DNA from: Pseudomonadota bacterium
Lineage (GTDB): Bacteria > Desulfobacterota > Desulfobacteria > Desulfobacterales > RPRI01
DNA: 5,718 nucleotides
Assembly (NCBI GenBank): GCA_018819005.1
Contig: JAHJQU010000301.1
Span: 1 to 5,718, forward strand
Direction of reading: 5' to 3'
Shown piece by piece: positions 1 through 4,647 of the stretch (position 1 is the stretch's first letter; every line of letters begins with the position of its first letter). The notes under the pieces were generated by a model. That model was not told the origin of the DNA, made no database searches, and was given only the letters and a program-made list of their open reading frames with translations. The translations under genes were made by a program, and so were the position numbers.

Positions 1-100
1 CTCCTCCGACGTTTGGTTTGGATATAACGTTGTGATTGGTGAAATACAATATACCAACGGATACATTTTTCTATATCTTTGGATATAGAAGAGCGAAAAA
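1..100. repeat. AT-rich interspersed repeat, copy A
   Basis: This is one of three related copies in the first 960 bases. Copy A and copy C (866-960) align without gaps over about 70 bases with roughly three quarters identity by hand count. Copy A and copy B share the block atacatttttctatatcttt almost unchanged. Copy A contains a perfect 7-bp inverted repeat, CTATATC (71-77) and GATATAG (82-88), around a 4-base loop. It lies just past the 3' end of the minus-strand PilZ gene. No reading frame or known element is recognised in it. It may begin before the window. Confidence 0.7.
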
Positions 101-147
101 ATTGGGCGCCTAAATACCAACCTCGATAACTTTTTTTAAATTAATGC

Positions 148-450
148 TTAACGGAGTTCTTCGAACGTGTAGGAATTAATTTCGGTGTCGACGCCAATCT
201 TCCCGCCGATTTCATCGACCCTGACCATTTTCCCCCAACATTTCAGGCGAAGAGGGAGTCCGGGATCGGTTTGTTCCAGGACGAGAGTGAACTCTATGGG
301 TTGCCCGGGGGAGAAATGGCGATCAGTTTCAAAGAATACCCCCGCACCGCTTAAACCCCGTGTGATACTTTTGCCGGATTCAAATTGCACGGGCGGCTTG
401 TCCTGTTGTCTTGGCTCCTCCCGGCGCTGCTGCTGATCTGATTCTATCAT
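148..450 (-). CDS. Small PilZ-domain protein, degenerate c-di-GMP motif
   Basis: This is a 100-residue soluble protein. The frame opens at 483, but the ATG at 448-450 is preferred because GAGGAAAG lies a few bases upstream of it, while the 483 ATG has only AT-rich sequence before it. Residues 1-20 are polar and Gln/Arg-rich, probably disordered. Residues 21-95 have a PilZ beta-barrel pattern: TRGLSGAGVFFETD (30-43), then SPGQPIEFTL, then a basic strand LRLKCWGKMVRVDE and a final IGVDTEI strand. PilZ proteins normally bind c-di-GMP through RxxxR and (D/N)xSxxG. Here the second motif reads GLSGAG, with Gly for Asp/Asn, and no clear RxxxR sits just before the barrel. Binding may therefore be lost or altered, as in many PilZ-like adaptors. 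The gene sits alone between repeats, and an internal 20-bp stretch recurs at 777-796. Family assignment is fairly secure; function is unknown. Confidence 0.72.
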   Translation of the reverse strand: MIESDQQQRREEPRQQDKPPVQFESGKSITRGLSGAGVFFETDRHFSPGQPIEFTLVLEQTDPGLPLRLKCWGKMVRVDEIGGKIGVDTEINSYTFEELR

Positions 451-517
451 GGTCTTTCCTCGAGCCCTTTGCAATTGGCTCATGTATTAATGATATATGT
501 AAATCCGGGTAGCGCGA

Positions 518-790
518 TCAGTCCCGGAACTTCCTTCGCACACCCACAAGACCGATTAGTCCCGTGCCGAGAAGCAACACGGCGGCGGGTAGTGGGACGG
601 GGGAAAGGCTATCTGTTCCATTTGGATTTGAAATAATATCGTATATCATCTGTTGTATACACTTATCGATTTTCGATGTTGTATAGCCCTTCAATTTTGG
701 AAACGCCATATACCAAGAGATACATTTTTCTATATCTTTGGGTATAAAAACGCGGGTAAAAATAGTGGAGTGAGGAGCGATCAGTTTCAA
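518..790 (-). pseudogene. Orphan PEP-CTERM tail, remnant of an exported protein
   Basis: The last 26 residues (65-90) are a textbook PEP-CTERM signal: VPLP, a hydrophobic helix AAVLLLGTGLIGLVG, then RRKF. Such tails direct exported proteins to exosortase for cleavage in the inner membrane, and their owners always start with a Sec signal peptide. None is present here. The frame begins at a TTG and its first 34 residues are encoded by repeat copy B and the arm of a palindrome, so only about residues 35-90 (521-688) look like remains of a real gene. The next ATG (707-709) has no good ribosome site. The likeliest reading is a 3' fragment whose body was lost when repeat sequence replaced it. A tiny functional protein with an unusual N-terminus is less likely. 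No exosortase gene lies in the window. Confidence 0.65.
690..772. repeat. AT-rich interspersed repeat, copy B
   Basis: This copy matches copy A from about 41 to 110, best over the block catatacca(n)gatacatttttctatatctttgg. It is direct with respect to copies A and C. The 7-bp hairpin of copy A is degenerate here (CTATATC against GGTATAA). It overlaps the 5' part of the orphan PEP-CTERM frame, which suggests that this part of the frame is not protein-coding in origin. Confidence 0.6.
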
Positions 791-871
791 AGAATATCAC
801 TAAATCAGAGGAGGTTTGCCCCGGTCATTCGGCACCCGGAGTTGCGCATATTCTTTGTGCGATCGCTCCTC
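772..871. repeat. 100-bp imperfect palindrome carrying a PilZ-gene 20-mer
   Basis: The ends are perfect 11-bp inverted repeats: GAGGAGCGATC at 772-782 and GATCGCTCCTC at 861-871. With a short gap the match continues inward to CAAAGAATAT (787-796) and its complement ATATTCTTTG (848-857), giving arms of about 25 bp. The left arm contains GCGATCAGTTTCAAAGAATA (777-796), identical to 319-338 inside the PilZ gene. The right arm resembles the same PilZ stretch on the opposite strand. It could form a hairpin or be the scar of an inverted duplication. No gene is recognised inside it. Confidence 0.6.
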
Positions 872-960
872 CTCCGTTAGGCTGTGATATAGTGTTGTAA
901 TTAATGAAACACAATATACCGATAGATATATTGTTATATGTCTTTGAGTTTAGAAGGTGG
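866..960. repeat. AT-rich interspersed repeat, copy C
   Basis: This copy aligns with copy A from the ctcctcc start through gatata, gttgt, caatatacc, tcttt and ttagaag at the end. It has its own perfect 7-bp inverted repeat, CAATATA (912-918) and TATATTG (927-933), at a different place from the hairpin of copy A. It lies immediately past the 3' end of the response-regulator gene, as copy A lies past the PilZ gene. Confidence 0.65.
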
Positions 961-970
961 GTGCTGTGGA

Positions 971-1609
971 TTAAACCAGGCCCTTTTCCTGAACATAGTG
1001 CAGAAGGGCGATGCGGCTGTTTACATTCAGCTTTTGATAGATGTTGTGCATGTGAACCTTGACCGTGCCCTCGCTGATGAAGAGCTTTTCTCCGATCTGC
1101 CTGTTGCGAAGCCCCTGGGCCACCATCTTCAGGATGGCTATTTCGCGAGGGGTGATCAGGAATGCGATTTCGCGGGCGCCGGCTTCCCGCATGAGCAGTT
1201 TCTCAAGGGACTTCCTGGCCGCGCTCCGTTCTATCCATTGCTCGCCCGCATTCACCTTGCGGACGCACTGTACCAGAAGCCGGGGGTCCATCACCTTGAG
1301 CACGATGCCTCCGATGCCCATGCTAACCGCCTCCATAAGCTGATCCTCGTTGATTTCCGCCGTATAGAGGATGACCCGGATGGGGAGCTTCTCGGCCAGC
1401 AGCTTGCGGGTTATCTCCAGTCCATCCTCCCCCGGGAAGCGAATGTCCAGAATGACGACATCGGGTTTGTGCCGACGCACGGCCGCAAGGGTTTCCGCAC
1501 CGTTGGCGCACCTTGCCACCAGTTCGAAATCCTTCTCGAGCCGGAAGAGATCCTCCATACCATTAAGGACAAGCGGATGATCGTCGGATATTGCGATTCG
1601 TATGGTCAT
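971..1609 (-). CDS. NarL/FixJ-family response regulator
   Basis: This is a 212-residue cytoplasmic transcription regulator, normal length for the family. The receiver domain (about 1-120) has the acidic pocket D9-D10, the phosphoacceptor D55 in VVILDIRFPGEDG, T83 and K105, so all conserved active-site residues are present. The C-terminal LuxR-type helix-turn-helix (about 150-212) contains TPREIAILKMVAQG, IGEKLFISEGTVKVHMHNIYQKLNV. The ATG at 1607-1609 follows the kinase stop codon by 1 nt, and its ribosome site (GAGGTGA) lies inside the end of the kinase gene, implying translational coupling. It should receive phosphate from the kinase next to it and bind an inverted-repeat operator as a dimer. 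Targets are not known; the dyad at 3461-3478 upstream of its own operon is a candidate. Family and pairing are secure. Confidence 0.95.
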   Translation of the reverse strand: MTIRIAISDDHPLVLNGMEDLFRLEKDFELVARCANGAETLAAVRRHKPDVVILDIRFPGEDGLEITRKLLAEKLPIRVILYTAEINEDQLMEAVSMGIGGIVLKVMDPRLLVQCVRKVNAGEQWIERSAARKSLEKLLMREAGAREIAFLITPREIAILKMVAQGLRNRQIGEKLFISEGTVKVHMHNIYQKLNVNSRIALLHYVQEKGLV

Positions 1610-1610
1610 G

Positions 1611-3152
1611 TCACCTCATCTCCTCCGGAATCGGCAAGGTGATCTCCAGGCGTGCGCCTGCCTGACCCGACTCTATGGTCAGCTGCCCACCGAGCGATGT
1701 GACCCTCTCCCGCAATACCACGGGGCCCAGGTTCGTTTTGGTCAGAGCAGCGTGGTCGTAGCGGCCGTTGAAGGGAAAGCCGTGGCCGTTGTCGGTGACT
1801 AAGATTTGCAATTGATGGTCCGTGGAGCTGATTTCGGCCTTTATTGAAGAGGCCTTGGAGTGGCGTGCAGCATTTATCATGGATTCGTGGGTGATTAAAT
1901 AGACCCCCTGCGCCATGGTCCCGGAAAGCCTGGTCTGGTGAAGGTTCACGTCAATATCCACAAGCAGGCCCCACTGGCGCTCTATGTGCTCAGCCAATTC
2001 ATCCAGACGCCGGGCCAGATGATCCCCATCCCACTCGGGGAGGCTCGAATAGTGCGACTTCAATTGCCGGATGTGGGAACGGAGATTCTGCCCCTCGCCG
2101 GATATCTGTTTCTGGATGTCGAGAAGCCGCTGCCGGGCGGTCTGAGGCTCTTTTTCAATAAGTTGGCGCACGGTATCCAGTTGCATCACCGTTCCGGTCA
2201 GGGACTGAAGCAGTCCGTCGTGAAGATCGCGGGACAGGCTGATGCGCTCTTCCATTGCGGTTTTTTGCTTGAGCTGCTCCAGCAGGTAGAATTGATCCAG
2301 GTTACATGACGCCTCGTGGGATATGATCCTTCCGAACACCAGATCGTCGGAAGTCATGTATTCCTTGTCGAGTGCAAACAGGCGGCCGGAAACGCTCTCG
2401 CTCTGAAGGGCGAAGGAAAGGACGGATTTGATTGAAAAACGTCGCTGCAGTTCAGGGTCAAGCGGCAGACCCTTCCATTCTTCAAAGCCGCCCGGCGAGC
2501 TGTGCAGGACCAATGGTACCCGGGCGAGTGAGTCGCGGCATAGAAAATTTTTACCTGCCATAGGTTCTGCGACCAGGGAGCCGAACGTATCTGACGACTC
2601 GATACTATGGTTGAATTGACCCTGGGACCATGAGGCCGCATGAAGCCGGGGTTCTTCCCCCTCATTCCAGAGCAGGAGGGTGCGGGGAGCATCGAGAAGG
2701 GAAGAGGAGCGCTGCAGGATTCCACTCACCAGAGGATAAATCTCTTCGGGAATGGTTCTCGGCCATGCAGCCAGTTCCGAAATCTTGCTCCGCTGCCGCT
2801 CTTCTTTGACGCCGAGATAACCCAGCAATATGGCCGCAACAAGGAGAAAGATGGTGTCGCAGATAAGGTGGTCTATATCTAACTTGGCACCCAGCGGCAG
2901 ATCTATCATGTATAAGGCCTTTGTGATCCCGATACCGAAAACGATGGCCGCGGTGTAAATGGTTCCGCGCCAATGCCAGCGCAATGTCGCAGAAACCAGC
3001 AGAAAGAAGGCGAATAAGGAGAAAAAGTGGCCGGCAGGAGCCAAGGCAAGAAACATGAATCCTATAAAGATCAGCAGATCTAAGGCATGAATAACCAGCG
3101 CTGAACCGGTCCAGTTGAGAGTCGTCCGCCACGCTTCCCATAACAGAAACAT
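1611..3152 (-). CDS. Membrane sensor histidine kinase (HisKA_3, GAF-like), N-terminus probably frameshifted
   Basis: The frame gives 513 residues from the first ATG. Four hydrophobic segments (about 18-37, 43-59, 63-83, 96-115) place the sensor in the inner membrane. Residues about 125-290 look like a GAF domain, followed by a coiled linker. The HisKA_3 dimerisation helix has the phospho-acceptor H311 in SRDLHDGLLQS. The ATPase domain has the N-box HESMINAARHS (N427), the G1 box DNGHGF (454-459) and the ERVTSLGG segment (482-489). The kinase core is therefore complete. The ATG at 3152 has no ribosome site. The open frame continues upstream to a stop at 3281 through more membrane-type sequence that lacks a start codon, so the natural start is probably at 3313 in another frame (see 3153-3313). 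The partner is the response regulator 1 nt downstream. The signal sensed is unknown. Confidence 0.9.
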   Translation of the reverse strand: MFLLWEAWRTTLNWTGSALVIHALDLLIFIGFMFLALAPAGHFFSLFAFFLLVSATLRWHWRGTIYTAAIVFGIGITKALYMIDLPLGAKLDIDHLICDTIFLLVAAILLGYLGVKEERQRSKISELAAWPRTIPEEIYPLVSGILQRSSSLLDAPRTLLLWNEGEEPRLHAASWSQGQFNHSIESSDTFGSLVAEPMAGKNFLCRDSLARVPLVLHSSPGGFEEWKGLPLDPELQRRFSIKSVLSFALQSESVSGRLFALDKEYMTSDDLVFGRIISHEASCNLDQFYLLEQLKQKTAMEERISLSRDLHDGLLQSLTGTVMQLDTVRQLIEKEPQTARQRLLDIQKQISGEGQNLRSHIRQLKSHYSSLPEWDGDHLARRLDELAEHIERQWGLLVDIDVNLHQTRLSGTMAQGVYLITHESMINAARHSKASSIKAEISSTDHQLQILVTDNGHGFPFNGRYDHAALTKTNLGPVVLRERVTSLGGQLTIESGQAGARLEITLPIPEEMR

Positions 3153-3313
3153 CGAATAACAGAGGCAGCCGGCAAGCAGGAAATAGGCTGTCGCGGTATA
3201 ACTGGCAGTCTCGGTGTGATCAAGCCATATGGCAAGGACGGCAAATGTATGCCCACCCGCCCAGTTGCAATGATTCTTTCAGATCGATTTGGCTGTGAAT
3301 ATACTGTGTTCAT
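3153..3313 (-). other. Likely true 5' end of the kinase gene, broken by a 1-nt frameshift
   Basis: In the kinase frame this stretch encodes HTFAVLAIWL, a short break, then TASYTATAYFLLAGCLCYS leading straight into MFLLWEAW. Together these would supply two more membrane segments and make six in all, but there is no ATG, GTG or TTG in this frame. A different frame begins with ATG at 3311-3313 and reads MNTVYSQPNRSERIIATGR. The two frames join smoothly if one base, most simply a G, is added in the minus-strand run GGGCGGGTGGGC (about 3251-3262). The restored protein would be about 567 residues. The ATG at 3313 has a weak GTGAG upstream. This may be a real mutation, a phase-variable tract or a base-calling error. 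Confidence 0.7.
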
Positions 3314-3404
3314 GGTGTTTTCTCACTAAATCTTGACAGCAGCCGTAATCCTGACATAAAATCTTTGCGCAACTCAAAAAAAAATTGGTTTTCGTTTAGT
3401 TTAT

Positions 3405-3440
3405 CTTTTTCACTATACCGTTTTAAAGGAGCTTGTCTGT
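3405..3440 (-). promoter_or_regulatory. Candidate promoter of the kinase-regulator operon
   Basis: On the minus strand a TATAGT -10 box is complementary to 3412-3417, giving a predicted start near 3405 and a leader of about 90 nt before the ATG at 3313. Seventeen bases upstream the hexamer is ACAGAC, a poor -35 box. That would suit a promoter needing an activator, and the inner dyad of the operator would then centre near -41.5. This is inferred from spacing only. Confidence 0.4.
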
Positions 3441-3478
3441 CAGGGAAACCTGATATTGTCTGTAGGGAAATCCCTACA
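3434..3478. promoter_or_regulatory. Tandem GacA-box-like dyads upstream of the kinase operon
   Basis: TGTAGGGAAATCCCTACA at 3461-3478 is a perfect dyad with 8-bp arms. It fits the pattern TGTRRG-N6-CYYACA known for GacA/UvrY/VarA-type response regulators of the NarL/FixJ family. A weaker site, TCAGG-GAAA-CCTGA, lies at 3440-3453. Both share the lead-in TGTCTGT (3434-3440 and 3457-3463), so they form direct repeats 23 bp apart, close to two helical turns. The location upstream of the kinase suggests autoregulation or cross-regulation by a FixJ-type protein. That it is an operator is likely; which regulator binds is unknown. Confidence 0.65.
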
Positions 3479-3488
3479 AGGAATGAAG

Positions 3489-3691
3489 CTTCGTAAAAAG
3501 TCATTCTGTCCGCCTAGGCGGATTGCGCTTCATCCCCGCCCTGTTGAATTCTCGCTGCGCGAGACGGCAGAGCCGATTCAACAGGGTGAATCATTGCAGC
3601 GTATCAATAAGTACGCTTCATTCCTCAAGATTCGCGCGCCTTGCATAATGAGCTTTTTTCTTTGCCGTCTGAATTCTGGCTTTTTACGAAG
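3489..3691. repeat. MITE-like inverted-repeat element
   Basis: CTTCGTAAAAAG at 3489-3500 is matched by its exact complement CTTTTTACGAAG at 3680-3691; the match reaches 14 bp with one mismatch. Between them lie a perfect 14-bp palindrome TCCGCCTAGGCGGA (3509-3522), a nested stem structure (3539-3586), and AGACGGC near 3563 complementary to GCCGTCT at 3664-3670. No transposase and no convincing target duplication are seen. The element fills the gap between the operator region and the truncated regulator, ending 10 bases from the latter's stop codon. The identity of the repeat family is not known to me with certainty. Confidence 0.6.
3539..3586. repeat. Nested stem predicted to form a three-way junction
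   Basis: An 11-bp perfect outer stem, CCCTGTTGAAT (3539-3549) with ATTCAACAGGG (3576-3586), encloses two hairpins with no unpaired base between them: TCTCG-CTGCG-CGAGA (3550-3564) and CGGC-AGA-GCCG (3565-3575). Every base outside the two small loops is paired. As RNA or extruded single strand this should be stable. It lacks a following T-run, so it is not an ordinary terminator. Confidence 0.7.
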
Positions 3692-3700
3692 GTATTATAT

Positions 3701-3958
3701 TCAGACGAGGTGGTGTTCCAAGGCATAGCATATCAGATCGAAATTATTGCTCATATTCATTTTTTCCATGATACGGCTGCGGTAGGTGCTGACCGTTTTT
3801 TCGCTGATACAGAGTTCACCAGAGATACTCTTCAGTGATTTTCCCTTGGCAATCATGCATAATATCTGAAATTCCCGGTTTGAAAGGCTCTCATGAGTTA
3901 GCTTTCCGGAAGAATCGGGTCTGAAAATCAACTTATCGGCGAGAGGCAGTCTGGTCAA
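3701..3958 (-). pseudogene. Response-regulator fragment: LuxR-type DNA-binding domain without receiver
   Basis: The 85-residue frame is the C-terminal end of a NarL/FixJ regulator. Residues 4-24 match the usual linker (LADKLIF ... HESLS), and 25-85 form the helix-turn-helix with NREFQILCMIAKGKS, ISGELCISEKTVSTYRSRIMEKM and a C-terminal YALEHHLV. The receiver is absent: the frame starts at a TTG with only a weak ribosome site, and a stop codon lies six codons further up (3974-3976). No receiver motifs are seen upstream in other frames. The KTVSTYRxRIxEKM recognition helix is of the FixJ/GacA kind, which fits the GacA-box-like sites 220 bases away. Most likely this is a decayed gene; a stand-alone DNA-binding protein cannot be excluded. 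Confidence 0.75.
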
Positions 3959-4107
3959 TTCTGCACCGACAGCTCAAAAAAATTGCTAATAAATTTGCCA
4001 TTCCATTCACCACCGTACACGCAGTTCAGAAAAAACGGTTCGACCCACACCCCACCCAGTTTATCGATCTCCATGTAAGTGGGTATAAATCATGCCTGTC
4101 TATAACT
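3959..4107. other. No convincing gene; low-confidence small frames only
   Basis: The minus strand has a 39-codon frame (3955-4074) beginning MEIDKLGGVWVEPFFLNC, without a ribosome site and out of frame with the regulator fragment it overlaps. The plus strand is also open here for about 65 codons but has no start codon. Neither resembles a family I know. The stretch may be decayed coding DNA left between the truncated regulator and the MITE-like insertion. Confidence 0.4.
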
Positions 4108-4249
4108 GAGACCTTTGCATAACATCCCCTTTTGCCCGATTACCGTGTCAGGCTCAAATTTCAATCCTCGAAATACTAAATGTATTCCTGCGGTTAAAAT
4201 TCTCGCCTTCCTTGTACTTGGACAAATTTGAATGTTCTTCAAAGGTCTC
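4108..4249. mobile_element. 142-bp MITE with target-site duplication
   Basis: Terminal inverted repeats are perfect for 10 bp: GAGACCTTTG at 4108-4117 and CAAAGGTCTC at 4240-4249. They continue imperfectly through AACAT to about 20 bp. The flanking bases TAACT (4103-4107) and TAACT (4250-4254) form a perfect 5-bp direct repeat, as expected of a target duplication. There is no room for a transposase, so mobilisation would need a full-length relative elsewhere. GAGACCTTTG-type ends occur in some DDE-transposase insertion sequences, but I cannot assign the family from memory. The insertion is recent enough that the duplication is intact. Confidence 0.8.
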
Positions 4250-4254
4250 TAACT

Positions 4255-4474
4255 GTAACCTCTTATGTCATTCACATCCACGTTAATTACAATAAATACG
4301 TTCCCAACCATGAAAGCAATTCCTATGCCAGTCCCCCCACAATTATAGGTGCATGAGGTTAAGAAAAGGTTAGGGAGACACATTCAGGATCATCTGCCCG
4401 AGCATAATAATGCTTGAAAGAAATAAAATAAATTGGTAAGGAGCAGGACAGAATCACAAGCAGGTTTCCGAATA
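4255..4474. other. Intergenic stretch without a convincing gene
   Basis: The only frame of note is a 44-codon minus-strand one (4249-4383), MCLPNLFLTSC through IRGYS. It has a hydrophobic middle, no ribosome site, an in-frame TGA immediately before its ATG, and a stop codon formed by the junction with the MITE. A short AGCAT-AATA-ATGCT dyad lies at 4401-4414. I see nothing else that can be named. Confidence 0.4.
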
Positions 4475-4494
4475 TGGGGGTACTTTTGGGGGTA
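4475..4494. repeat. Paired TGGGGGTA direct repeats near an attachment site
   Basis: TGGGGGTA occurs at 4475-4482 and 4487-4494, a 12-bp period. It is followed by a long AT-rich stretch (about 4498-4555) up to the tmRNA-end fragment. Short direct repeats beside an att core can be arm sites for a tyrosine recombinase. That role is inferred from position only; no integrase gene is present in the window. Confidence 0.4.
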
Positions 4495-4555
4495 TGTTGA
4501 TCATCTATAATTATTTATAATGAACAATAATAAATAGTTATCTTGTTAATTTGAT

Positions 4556-4572
4556 GGACGCCGCCTCCACCA
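4556..4572 (+). other. tmRNA (ssrA) 3'-end fragment, candidate att site
   Basis: GGACGCCGCCTCCACCA ends like a bacterial tmRNA acceptor arm (CGCCTCCACCA), but the T-arm that should stand between GGACG and CCGCC is missing and no tmRNA body or tag-peptide code is upstream. A bare 3' end of about 12-16 nt is what integration into ssrA leaves at one junction. A terminator follows 34 bases later, as after a real ssrA. A tRNA-Ala end is a less likely alternative because it shares only TCCACCA. Confidence 0.6.
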
Positions 4573-4605
4573 TTTTGGCAACGTGAGACAACCTTATGAA
4601 GTGTG

Positions 4606-4632
4606 AAAACCCGCTAAACAGCGGGTTTTTTT
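4606..4632 (+). terminator. Rho-independent terminator
   Basis: The stem AAAACCCGC (4606-4614) pairs perfectly with GCGGGTTTT (4621-4629) around the loop TAAACA, followed by a T-run to 4632. The T-run favours plus-strand transcription. No complete plus-strand gene lies upstream in the window, so it probably served ssrA before the inferred integration. It insulates the DUF554 gene that starts 15 bases later. Confidence 0.9.
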
Positions 4633-4647
4633 ATTGGAGGTTTGATT

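Noticed and set aside
859..866. GCGATCGC, the HIP1 octamer of cyanobacteria
   Set aside because: It is a single occurrence, explained as part of the palindrome arm.
875..881. GTTAGGC resembling an integron attC core
   Set aside because: No partner RYYYAAC core, no cassette layout and no integrase; the other repeat copies lack it.
1..960. CRISPR array
   Set aside because: There are only three diverged repeats, unequal spacing of hundreds of bases and genes between them.
938..1642. Long plus-strand frame of 234 codons opposite the response regulator
   Set aside because: It lies antisense to a regulator gene with all its conserved motifs and shows no family resemblance of its own.
3310..3504. 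64-codon minus-strand frame whose TGA overlaps the ATG at 3313
   Set aside because: The ATGA overlap is attractive, but the frame begins inside the inverted-repeat element, runs through the operator dyads and candidate promoter, and resembles no known protein.
4401..4414. AGCAT-AATA-ATGCT dyad as an operator or terminator
   Set aside because: Five-base arms in AT-rich DNA are expected by chance, and no T-run or adjacent gene supports a role.
4250..4572. Complete tmRNA gene ending at 4572
   Set aside because: No tmRNA 5' end, no tag-peptide reading frame and no T-arm are present; only the 3' end matches.
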